Positions 8,123-15,212 of a stretch of 64,000 nt of DNA are shown here, piece by piece. The translations under genes were made by a program, and so were the position numbers. The stretch is from NCBI RefSeq assembly GCF_003024195.1, contig NZ_KZ679039.1, forward strand, positions 62,001 to 126,000, in the 5' to 3' direction. Position 1 is the stretch's first letter, and the number at the start of each line of letters is the position of its first letter. The stretch is from Streptomyces dioscori. Its GTDB lineage: Bacteria; Actinomycetota; Actinomycetes; Streptomycetales; Streptomycetaceae. The notes beneath the pieces were generated by a model. It was given only the letters and a program-made list of their open reading frames with translations. It was not told the origin of the DNA and ran no database searches.

Positions 8123-8149
8123 AAGTTGGTGACCAACTTCAATGAAGTT
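8123..8149. promoter_or_regulatory. Overlapping palindromic operators upstream of devE
   Basis: AAGTTGGTGACCAACTT (8123-8139) is a perfect 17-bp palindrome with a central G. It interlocks with AACTTCAATGAAGTT (8135-8149), a second perfect palindrome with a central A. The site lies between the divergent small membrane gene and devE. The GT-n-AC core fits the GntR operator pattern, so binding by DevE and/or DevA is the natural inference. Confidence 0.65.
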
Positions 8150-8225
8150 ATCTCCACTTGGATGCGTCTCATAACCACCTTCTCGATAACTGCCCAAAGA
8201 TGGCGCGAAGTTGTAGTGTTTGGCC

Positions 8226-9131
8226 GTGGACCCGGAACACGTCGCCGTCAACGGACGGAAAAGGGCACAACGGCCACCGATGTCACACCGCGAGGTGGCC
8301 GACGAGCTGCGCAGCCGGATCGTGTCGGGTGAGCTGCGGGCGGGAGAACGTATGCCCACCCAGGCCAGGCTGGCCGACGAGTTCGGAGTCGAGCGCGGGA
8401 CCGTACGGCAGGCGCTGCGCATCCTGCAGTCGGAGAACCTGCTGTCCAACGTGTCGAAGGGCAGTCCGGCGACCGTCGCCGAGAGTGTGGAGAAGGCTTT
8501 GACCGGGCCGGCGGCTCCGCCGCAGACCACGATGGTGGCGCTGGCCTCACGGATCACGGCCGCCTTCTCGGCGCCCCATGTGGAGATCGACGCCCTGTGC
8601 CTGACGGCCGTCTCCCTGACGCTCGCGATGGGCGAACCGCTGCGCCTCATCCACGAGGGCCGATTAAAACCGGCCAGGATCGACGTTCGCGTACTCCTGC
8701 CGTCCCGCGACATCGATCTCGCCTTTCCGGCGGCGGTGGACGCGACGGAGGACGGGGAGCGGGTGCAGCGGCGCTGGCTGGCCCAGCGCAACGCCCAGGG
8801 GCAGGTCCTGAAGCACAACCTGCTGGCGTTGCGGGCGACGCACGGCATCGACGTACACATCACGTTCAGGGCCCTGCCGTTCACCCCGCCGGTGAAGTTG
8901 TACCTGCTCAACGAGGCGGAGGCGCTCTTCGCGTACTACACGCTGTCGCGGCGGGGGGCGGAGATCGACAGTGAGTACCTGGAGACGTACGACGCCGAGG
9001 GGACCCAGTCGATGCTGTTCGCCTTCGAGCAGGGGGAGGGGCTGCGGGCCACGACGTTCGTGGAGCAGTCGCATCTGTGGTTCAACGCACTGTGGGAGAC
9101 CATCAGCTCGGAGCTGGTGCTCACGGGCTGA
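8226..9131 (+). CDS. devE: DevA-type GntR regulator, probably DevE
   Basis: 301 residues. An N-terminal GntR winged helix (about residues 18-80, with PTQARLADEFGVERGTVRQA as recognition region) is joined to the ~200-residue C-terminal domain shared with devA. The latter contains LPFTPPVKLYLLN, which resembles a degenerate phospholipase-D core lacking the catalytic His (inference). In S. coelicolor devE is the adjacent paralogue of devA, a regulator needed for aerial development. TAGTGT at 8214-8219 sits 6 nt before GTG 8226, so the transcript is probably leaderless. Confidence 0.75.
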   Translation: MDPEHVAVNGRKRAQRPPMSHREVADELRSRIVSGELRAGERMPTQARLADEFGVERGTVRQALRILQSENLLSNVSKGSPATVAESVEKALTGPAAPPQTTMVALASRITAAFSAPHVEIDALCLTAVSLTLAMGEPLRLIHEGRLKPARIDVRVLLPSRDIDLAFPAAVDATEDGERVQRRWLAQRNAQGQVLKHNLLALRATHGIDVHITFRALPFTPPVKLYLLNEAEALFAYYTLSRRGAEIDSEYLETYDAEGTQSMLFAFEQGEGLRATTFVEQSHLWFNALWETISSELVLTG

Positions 9132-9188
9132 GATCTCCCACAGGTGCGGTGCCTGTCATTCGTCGTGCGGGCGGGCTGTCGCCGCAGG

Positions 9189-9377
9189 TCATAGGGCAGG
9201 TCCCGCGAACATCAGCGCCAGGACGACGGCCCCGATCGAGCTGCAGGTCGGGCTCTTCATTTTCAGGCCCACGGTGAGCAGCAGCAGTCCGACGGCGCCG
9301 CTGGGGCCGTACTGCCATTCCACGAACTGCTCGAATCCGACGACGAGGAGGGCGGAGAAAAGGGCGATGGCGGGCAT
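9189..9377 (-). CDS. 62-residue two-helix membrane protein, divergent from devA
   Basis: Paralogue of the gene at 7828-8013, with the same length, helix layout and orientation relative to a DevA-type regulator. AAGGAGGATC lies just before the ATG, giving a strong ribosome site. Residues WQYGPSGAVG and SIGAVVLALMF mark the turn and last helix. The repetition of a small membrane gene, an operator and a regulator in two consecutive copies points to a segmental duplication. Function unknown. Confidence 0.65.
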   Translation of the reverse strand: MPAIALFSALLVVGFEQFVEWQYGPSGAVGLLLLTVGLKMKSPTCSSIGAVVLALMFAGPAL

Positions 9378-9545
9378 GGTGGATCCTCCTTCGGGTCTTG
9401 CGGGGGCGGGCGGGAGGAGTGCGATGGTGCTGTGGTGCGATGGAGAGGGGTGGTGCGCGAGTCGTGCTCCGGTGCCATGGAGGTGCGGAGCCTTCCCAGC
9501 TGCCAACTGCTTGCGAGAGGAAGGAGAACTTCCGCCATCTTCACC

Positions 9546-9589
9546 AAGTTGGCAACCAACTATGCTTAACTTATCCCCAGTTGGTACCT
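9546..9589. promoter_or_regulatory. Palindromic operator upstream of devA
   Basis: AAGTTGGCAACCAACT contains AGTTGG-CAA-CCAACT (9547-9561). An AACTT half-site and a further CAGTTGGTACC (9579-9589) follow. Spacing and half-sites match the operator before devE. It lies between the 62-residue membrane gene and devA, consistent with reported autoregulation of devA and with control of the divergent gene. Confidence 0.65.
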
Positions 9590-9648
9590 ACTCACAAACA
9601 AGTTTCAAACAACTCCCCGTAGATGGGCCAAAGTTGTAGCGTTTGGTC

Positions 9649-10521
9649 GTGACCCAGGAGAACGTGGCAGTGAACGGCAGCAGAAGGCTCTCGCCGCAGG
9701 AGATCGCCGACATCCTGCGGGACCGCATCCGCGCGGGCGACCTGCGCGCCGGCGACCGCCTGCCCACCCAGGCCGAACTGGCCGAGGAGTTCGGCGTGGA
9801 GCGCGGCACGGTCCGCCAGGCCCTGCGCGCGCTCCAGGACGACGGCCTCCTCAGCAACGTCAGCAAGGGCAGCCCGCCCCGGATCGCCGAGGTCACCCAC
9901 ACCCGGGACGAACCCCAGCCGACGATGGTCGCTCTCGCGCCGCGGCTGGTGGAGGCGTTCGCCGCACAGCATGTGCGGATAGACGTCGTCTGTCACACCG
10001 CGGAGACCCTGATGCTCGCCATCGGCGATCCGGTCCGCCGGATCCACGAGGGCACCCTGCGCCCCGAGTCGATCGACGTCCGCATCCTGGTGCCGTCCCG
10101 GGAGATCACCCTCGCCTTCCCCGTCTCCGTCGACAGCGACGCCGACGACGACCCGGTCCACCAGCGCTGGCTGGACATGCGCAACGCCCAGGGCCATGTC
10201 CTGCGGCACAATCTCCGCTCCCTGCGCTCCTCGCACGGCATCGACGTACGGGTCACGTTCCGCGCGCTGCCGTTCACCCCGCCGGTAAAGCTCTACTTGC
10301 TCAACGGGCAGGAGGCGTTGATCGGTTACTACGTCCTGACCCGGCGGGAGGAGCCGTACGAGAGCCAGACCCTGGAGATGTACGACGCCCTCGGCTCCGA
10401 GTCCCTCCTCTTCTCCTTCCTGACGCGGTCGGGACAGCGCGACGCCGCGTTCGTGGAGGAGTCCCAGAAGTGGTTCGACGGGCTGTGGGACACCATCACC
10501 ACGGATCTCACCCTGACGTGA
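9649..10521 (+). CDS. devA: GntR-family developmental regulator DevA
   Basis: 290 residues with a GntR winged helix (about residues 10-75, PTQAELAEEFGVERGTVRQA) and the DevA C-terminal sensor domain (LPFTPPVKLYLLN at about residues 203-215). S. coelicolor DevA is required for proper aerial hyphae and spores and represses its own gene. Its partner devB, a HAD hydrolase, lies immediately downstream, as here (70-bp gap). TAGCGT at 9637-9642 is 6 nt before the GTG, so leaderless. The upstream 40 bp closely resemble those of devE. Which of the two tandem regulators is devA rests on the adjacency to the HAD gene. Confidence 0.8.
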   Translation: MTQENVAVNGSRRLSPQEIADILRDRIRAGDLRAGDRLPTQAELAEEFGVERGTVRQALRALQDDGLLSNVSKGSPPRIAEVTHTRDEPQPTMVALAPRLVEAFAAQHVRIDVVCHTAETLMLAIGDPVRRIHEGTLRPESIDVRILVPSREITLAFPVSVDSDADDDPVHQRWLDMRNAQGHVLRHNLRSLRSSHGIDVRVTFRALPFTPPVKLYLLNGQEALIGYYVLTRREEPYESQTLEMYDALGSESLLFSFLTRSGQRDAAFVEESQKWFDGLWDTITTDLTLT

Positions 10522-10590
10522 TCGCCCCGAGGGCCAGAAAGCGGCGAACGCCCTCTGGGAAACGATCGTCGTGAAGCCGACACTCTCTGA

Positions 10591-11337
10591 GTGACATTCG
10601 AAACCGAACAGTTCGAGCTGGTGGCGGGCGAGGCCGAGAAGTTCCATGAGCTGGTGGGCCGCGCCGGGTGTGTCCTCTTCGACTTCGACGGGCCGATCTG
10701 CCGGCTGTTCGCGGGCCACTCCGCGAAGTCCATCGCCACCGACCAGGCGGAATGGCTGGCCGCGCGCGGGCTGGCCGGGGTGCTGACCGAGGGGGAACGC
10801 AGCAGCCGTGACCCGCACTGGGTACTCAGCGAGGTCGCCGGGCGCCACCGCGGCAGCGATCTGGTCGTCGAACTGGAGGAGTGGCTCAGCCAGCAGGAGC
10901 TGAAGGCGGTGCCCCGCGCGATGCCGACGGCGTACGCCGATCCGCTCATCCGCACCTGGCGTTCCGTGGGGGCGCGGCTCGCCATCGTCACCAACAACTC
11001 GGACCGCGCCGTACGGGCCTATCTGGAGAGCCGTCACCTGGTGGGGTACTTCGCGCCCAACATCTACGGCCGCACCCGGGACCTGAGCCTCCTCAAGCCG
11101 CACCCGTACACCCTGAACCGTGCGCTGAGCGCGCTCGGAGCCGCGCCGGGCACCACCCTGATGATCGGCGACACCCCGTCGGACCACGCCGCGGCCCTCA
11201 GCGCGGGCGTGCACTTCCTCGGCTACGCGCGCAACGACGAGAAGGCCCAACTGCTCCTGAACGCGGGCGTGCCCCGATGGGGCATGGTGCGCTCGCTGGA
11301 GACGGTGCTGCGGGCTGTGCGGGGTGGTGCGGCGTGA
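10591..11337 (+). CDS. devB: HAD-superfamily hydrolase DevB
   Basis: 248 residues with all four HAD motifs: FDFDGPICRLF (motif I nucleophile and acid Asp, about residues 28-38), VTNNSD (motif II Thr), KPHPYT (motif III Lys) and GDTPSD (motif IV). It therefore looks like an active phosphatase or phosphonatase-type hydrolase of unknown substrate. It follows devA, and in S. coelicolor the two are reported as cotranscribed. The GTG start at 10591 has no clear ribosome site; GTG 10621 is an alternative. It shares a 14-residue motif I block with the HAD gene at 13660. Confidence 0.8.
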   Translation: MTFETEQFELVAGEAEKFHELVGRAGCVLFDFDGPICRLFAGHSAKSIATDQAEWLAARGLAGVLTEGERSSRDPHWVLSEVAGRHRGSDLVVELEEWLSQQELKAVPRAMPTAYADPLIRTWRSVGARLAIVTNNSDRAVRAYLESRHLVGYFAPNIYGRTRDLSLLKPHPYTLNRALSALGAAPGTTLMIGDTPSDHAAALSAGVHFLGYARNDEKAQLLLNAGVPRWGMVRSLETVLRAVRGGAA

Positions 11338-11370
11338 AACCTTTCGCGGGTTCATCGGCCCGCCCCCTGC

Positions 11371-11403
11371 CAACCAATTGGACTGGTAGATATGAATTGG
11401 TTG
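11371..11403. promoter_or_regulatory. Inverted repeat upstream of the third DevA-type gene
   Basis: CAACCAATT (11371-11379) and AATTGGTTG (11395-11403) form a perfect 9-bp inverted repeat with a 15-nt spacer. The nested ACCAATTGGACTGGT is also partly symmetric. The AATTGG/CCAA half-sites resemble the AGTTGG/CCAACT sites of devE and devA. It lies 97 bases before the regulator start. Confidence 0.5.
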
Positions 11404-11499
11404 TCCCCGGACTGGCTGATCGCTAATCACCAGCCCAATGGGAAGGCGTAATTAAGGAGAAGTGGTGTGCTGTCCGCAGCCGGGCGGTAGGTTCGGCGT

Positions 11500-12432
11500 G
11501 TGGATACTTCACGAGCGGCGGACGGCGGAGGCGGAGAGTCCACGCAGGCACGCGTGGAGAGAGTGCTCCGGGAGCAGTTGGAGAACGGGACCTATCCGCT
11601 GCAGGCCCGCGTGCCCCCGCAGCGGCAACTGGCCGACGAGTTCGGGGTCAGCCGGGACACCGTCCAGCGGGCGCTGGCCCGGCTGACCGAGGACGGGCTG
11701 ATCGAGACCCGGCGGGGCAGCGGCACCCGGGTGATCAGGGTGCCGAACTCCCGGCCCCATCCCCCGCAGTCCCAGAGACCGGGGTCCGCCTCGCTCAAGC
11801 CGCTGATCGAACAGGCTTTCCGGCAGCCCGACGTGTCCCTGGACGTCGCCACGCTCACCGCGGAGACCTTGCTGCGGCACCTGAGGAATCAGCACGAACT
11901 GATCGCCTTCGAAGGTGCGAGCGCACCGGAGAGGCTACGGATCCGCATGCTCCTGCCCTGGACGGCGCAACGGCTCGCCTACCCTCGTGCCCGAGCGGCT
12001 GAGGACCCCCGGATCTGGGAGCGCTGGCGCACCATGGTCCGCGAGAACGGCATCCAGCTGGACGAGCTGAAGGCCGGGTTCACGGACCTGGGGGTGGAGA
12101 CCGAGGTCGAGATCCGGCACATTCCGCTGACACCCCAGTTCAAGCTGTATGTGATCAATGACGAGCACATGCTGTTCGGGCCGTATCCGGTGCTGCCGCG
12201 CATGATCAGGGTGCCTCGCGAGGGCCGCCCCGACGAGGACGAGGCCGTCGATTCGCTCGATGTGCTGGGCCTCGGCGCGACCCTGTCGTATCACCGCCTG
12301 GAGGCGGACGCGGGAACGCACGACTCCGTCTTCTGCACCAGCATGAGGGAATGGTTCGAATCGAACTGGGACCACCTGCCGGACATTCCGCATCCCGAAC
12401 AGGTGACAGATGAGGTATCCACGGAAAAGTAG
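11500..12432 (+). CDS. Third DevA-type GntR regulator
   Basis: 310 residues. The GntR winged helix is at about residues 15-80 (PPQRQLADEFGVSRDTVQRA). The C-terminal domain aligns by eye with DevA: TLTAETLL, MLLPWTAQRLAYP and LTPQFKLYVIND correspond to CHTAETLM, LVPSREITLAFP and FTPPVKLYLLNG. It is a more diverged paralogue heading a regulator-kinase-phosphatase set. TAGGTT at 11488-11493 lies 6 nt before GTG 11500, indicating a leaderless mRNA. Ligand and targets unknown. Confidence 0.75.
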   Translation: MDTSRAADGGGGESTQARVERVLREQLENGTYPLQARVPPQRQLADEFGVSRDTVQRALARLTEDGLIETRRGSGTRVIRVPNSRPHPPQSQRPGSASLKPLIEQAFRQPDVSLDVATLTAETLLRHLRNQHELIAFEGASAPERLRIRMLLPWTAQRLAYPRARAAEDPRIWERWRTMVRENGIQLDELKAGFTDLGVETEVEIRHIPLTPQFKLYVINDEHMLFGPYPVLPRMIRVPREGRPDEDEAVDSLDVLGLGATLSYHRLEADAGTHDSVFCTSMREWFESNWDHLPDIPHPEQVTDEVSTEK

Positions 12433-12522
12433 GTATCACGCCATTCACCGACAGTGATCGGAGGCTGTCCAAATGGCGACACGAGGTGAAAGCAGTCACT
12501 CCAGTCACTATTCTTTGCGCGC

Positions 12523-13629
12523 ATGTTCTCCCCTCAGCCCCGTGGAGCGCGCCAGTCACTGGTTCGCCTGTTCGCGGAGGCGCGCCGCGGTGGTCGCGAC
12601 GGGCTGGTGGTTTCCGGCCACCACAACACCAACCGCATCGCCCACCTGCGACAGCCGCTGGCATTCCTGCTGGGCGCGGAGTCCGGGAAGGTCCTCGCCA
12701 AGTTCCGTACGCCCCTGCCGACCGTGGAGGTCGTACCGCGTATCTGGCGGCGCGAGTCGGAGGTGCTGCGGGCGGTCGCGGCGCATGTGGGTGACGTTCC
12801 CCGCTGTCTGGCCGACTTCGACACCTGGTCGCTGCACGGCTATCTCGACGGGCGGGCGCTGGCCGACGAGAACCCCACGGGACAGCTCGGCAGCGCCCGG
12901 TTGCTGGAGCTCGCGGAGTTCTTCGCCGGCCTCGCCGGGGTGCCCGCGGGTGAGCTGCCCCCGCTGCCGGAGGACTGGCCCCGCGAAGGGGACAGCCGGG
13001 GCTTCCTCGCCTGGCTGGCCCGGTTCGCCGAGCAGGACGTACATCAGTCCAATCGGCCGCGTTTTGGTCGGCTCTTCGACGCGGTGGGCATTCCGTCCGA
13101 CGCGGTGGACCGCTTCATGAACGCGGTGCCGAGGCTGACCGAGCGCCCGTTCTCCTTGCTCCACACGGACGTCCACCGGGCCAATGTGGTCGTCGTGTCC
13201 GGCCCCGAGGCCGAGCACCTGTCAGTCATCGACTGGGAACTCGCCCTGTACGGCGACCCGTTGCACGACCTCGCCACCCACCTCGTGCGGATGAACTACG
13301 ACAAGACGGAACAGGACCTGATGACCCTCATGTGGACGGACGCCATGCGGCGCGCCGGCCATGAGGACATGACCGACGGCATGGACGCGGACCTGCCCGT
13401 CTATCTCGGCTTCGAGTACGCGCAGTCGGTGTTCCCCGATGTGATGCGTGCGGCACTGGCCCTGCCCGGCCACCCCGGCGAGGCGGACCTCACCGAGGCG
13501 GCCGAGCGAGTGGCCCGCGCCCTCCGCAGGGCCCGCGAACCACTCGGCCTCACGGAGAAGGTGCCGGACATACAGGAGGTGAGCGAGGCGCTCCTGAAGT
13601 GGCACGCCGAGGACGGCACTACGCATTGA
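12523..13629 (+). CDS. APH/choline-kinase-like phosphotransferase
   Basis: 368 residues of the aminoglycoside-phosphotransferase-like kinase fold. The Brenner/catalytic loop is LLHTDVHRANVVV (Asp base, Asn metal ligand, about residues 212-224) and the metal-binding motif is VIDWELALYGDP (about 236-247). Such kinases phosphorylate small hydroxyl compounds, not only antibiotics. It sits between a DevA-type regulator and a HAD phosphatase, 30 bases before the latter, suggesting opposing phosphorylation steps on one metabolite (inference). TATTCT at 12509-12514 lies 8 nt before the ATG. Confidence 0.75.
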   Translation: MFSPQPRGARQSLVRLFAEARRGGRDGLVVSGHHNTNRIAHLRQPLAFLLGAESGKVLAKFRTPLPTVEVVPRIWRRESEVLRAVAAHVGDVPRCLADFDTWSLHGYLDGRALADENPTGQLGSARLLELAEFFAGLAGVPAGELPPLPEDWPREGDSRGFLAWLARFAEQDVHQSNRPRFGRLFDAVGIPSDAVDRFMNAVPRLTERPFSLLHTDVHRANVVVVSGPEAEHLSVIDWELALYGDPLHDLATHLVRMNYDKTEQDLMTLMWTDAMRRAGHEDMTDGMDADLPVYLGFEYAQSVFPDVMRAALALPGHPGEADLTEAAERVARALRRAREPLGLTEKVPDIQEVSEALLKWHAEDGTTH

Positions 13630-13659
13630 TCAGCACGACGGTGAAGCGAGGGGAACGGT

Positions 13660-14469
13660 ATGGCTGCCGACATCGAGGGCCTCGTCGAGGACACTGGTGC
13701 CAGGGCCGCCCGGAGACTGCTCGCGGACGCGCGGTGTGTGCTCTTCGATTTTGACGGCCCGATCTGCCGGCTGTTCCCCGAGGGCCGGTCCAGGCCGGTC
13801 GCCGACCGACTCCGGCGTAAGACGGAAGAGTTCGGCGCCGGAGACGTGCTGACGCCGCAGGAACGCGACACCAAGGACCCGCACGTCGTGCTGAGGGCGG
13901 TGCACCGGGCGGGGCGGAACCGGTCGCTGCCCGGCCTGTTGTCCACCCTCGAAGCGCTGGTGGAGGCAGGTGAGGTGGAGGCCGCGCGGACGGCCTGGCC
14001 CACGCCGGACGCCGACACCCTGCTCGACCTCCTGTCGTGGCGGCGCACACGACTGGCCGTGGTCACCAACAACTCGCCCCTGGCCGCCGAGGCGTACCTC
14101 GGCCAGGAGGGTCTGCTCCACCACTTCGCCGTCATCGAAGGCCGGACCGCCGACCCCGGCCGTATGAAGCCCGACCCCGACGTCGTGTTCCGCGCCCTGC
14201 AAGGCCTGAAGCTCCGTCCCGAGGACGCGGTCATGATCGGCGACACCAGTACGGATGTCGAGGCTGCCGGACGCGCCGGTGTGGGCTTCATCGGGTACGG
14301 CCGGAACCCCGAGAAGCGGGGGCGGTTGCGCGCGGCCGGGGCGGAGGCCGTACTCGGCTCGTACGCCCCGCTGCTCCAGCGGGAAGCGGCCGGCCGTGGG
14401 GTCGGTGCGGTCCTCGGCCTCAGGACTGGTTCCGTTCAAGGGGAGGGCGCGAGTCCGGAAACTGCGTAG
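13660..14469 (+). CDS. HAD-superfamily hydrolase, DevB paralogue
   Basis: 269 residues. Motif I CVLFDFDGPICRLF (about residues 27-40) is identical to that in DevB. VVTNNS, RMKPDPD and GDTSTDVEAA supply motifs II-IV. A ribosome site GAGGGG precedes the ATG, 30 bases after the kinase stop, so they form an operon. Unlike DevB it has a Gly/Ala/Arg-rich C-terminal extension of ~30 residues. A phosphatase partner of the upstream kinase is a reasonable guess; the substrate is unknown. Confidence 0.75.
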   Translation: MAADIEGLVEDTGARAARRLLADARCVLFDFDGPICRLFPEGRSRPVADRLRRKTEEFGAGDVLTPQERDTKDPHVVLRAVHRAGRNRSLPGLLSTLEALVEAGEVEAARTAWPTPDADTLLDLLSWRRTRLAVVTNNSPLAAEAYLGQEGLLHHFAVIEGRTADPGRMKPDPDVVFRALQGLKLRPEDAVMIGDTSTDVEAAGRAGVGFIGYGRNPEKRGRLRAAGAEAVLGSYAPLLQREAAGRGVGAVLGLRTGSVQGEGASPETA

Positions 14470-14478
14470 GCTCGGGGC

Positions 14479-15171
14479 ATGGGCGAGACGGGTGCGTGGG
14501 GCGCGGCTGATGCGAGCGGTGCGTCCGGGGTGAGAGACACGGTGGGCCCCCAGGGCGCCATGGGGCTGCGTGAGCGCAAGAAGCTGCGGATGTACCAGGA
14601 CGTCTCCGACATCGCCATCTCCCTCTTCCTGGAGAAGGGGTTCGAGCGGGTCTCCGTCGCGGAGGTCGCCGCCGCGGCCGAGATCTCCAAGCCGACCCTC
14701 TTCCGGTACTTCTCCTCCAAGGAGGACCTCGTCCTGCATCGGTTCGCCGATCATCGGTCCGAGGCCGCGCGGGTGGTCGGGGAACGGCGGCCCGGGCAGT
14801 CCGCGACGGACGCCCTGCGGCTGCACTTCCTGGCCGGGATCGAGCGGAGCGACCCCGTGACCGGGGTGAACGGCGATCCCCAGGTGCTCGCCTTCCACCG
14901 GCTGCTGTATGGAACCCCGTCGCTCGTGGCCCGGCTGTACGAGTATCTGGAGCGTTCCGAGGCCGCGCTGGCCGCAGCCCTCGGCGGCGACCTGGAGGCG
15001 CGGCTCGCCGCCGGGCAGATAGTCGCCGTCCAGCGGATCCTCGCGATGGACAACTGGCGGCGGATCGCCAGGGGCGAGGACATCGCGAAGGTGCGGCGGG
15101 ATGCCGTCGTCGCAGCGGAGTCCGCCTTCGCGAGGCTGGCTGCGGGACTCCCGGCCTACGAGATGGAGTAA
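14479..15171 (+). CDS. TetR-family transcriptional regulator
   Basis: 230 residues with a typical TetR helix-turn-helix (about residues 38-85, VAEVAAAAEISKPTLFRYFSS) after a ~30-residue Gly/Ala-rich lead. The ligand domain has no specific signature. TAGGCT at 14467-14472 lies 6 nt before the ATG (leaderless), overlapping the end of the HAD gene. The tandem GTAAC-TCG-GTTAC palindromes just downstream, in front of the helicase gene, are its likely operator, making the helicase its probable target. Confidence 0.8.
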   Translation: MGETGAWGAADASGASGVRDTVGPQGAMGLRERKKLRMYQDVSDIAISLFLEKGFERVSVAEVAAAAEISKPTLFRYFSSKEDLVLHRFADHRSEAARVVGERRPGQSATDALRLHFLAGIERSDPVTGVNGDPQVLAFHRLLYGTPSLVARLYEYLERSEAALAAALGGDLEARLAAGQIVAVQRILAMDNWRRIARGEDIAKVRRDAVVAAESAFARLAAGLPAYEME

Positions 15172-15176
15172 AGAAC

Positions 15177-15202
15177 GTAACTCGGTTACGTTATTCGGTT
15201 AC
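15177..15202. promoter_or_regulatory. Tandem palindromic operator over the helicase promoter
   Basis: GTAAC-TCG-GTTAC (15177-15189) is a perfect palindrome, followed at once by GTTAT-TCG-GTTAC (15190-15202). The second copy runs into the TACCCT -10 box (15200-15205) of the helicase gene, so a bound repressor would block RNA polymerase. The neighbouring TetR is the obvious candidate. Confidence 0.65.
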
Positions 15203-15212
15203 CCTTGACCGA

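Noticed and set aside
9592..11430. A 612-codon minus-strand frame opposite devA and devB
   Set aside because: It mirrors genes with clear GntR and HAD motifs, and its composition (Arg/Gly/Val runs, no domains) is typical of the antisense frame of high-GC coding DNA.
12348..12370. A T-arm-like GGTTCGAATC sequence suggesting a second tRNA
   Set aside because: It lies inside the third GntR gene and no acceptor, D or anticodon stem can be built around it.
12491..12560. Three CAGTCACT copies as an operator array before the kinase gene
   Set aside because: Spacing is irregular and the third copy lies inside the coding region; too weak to claim.
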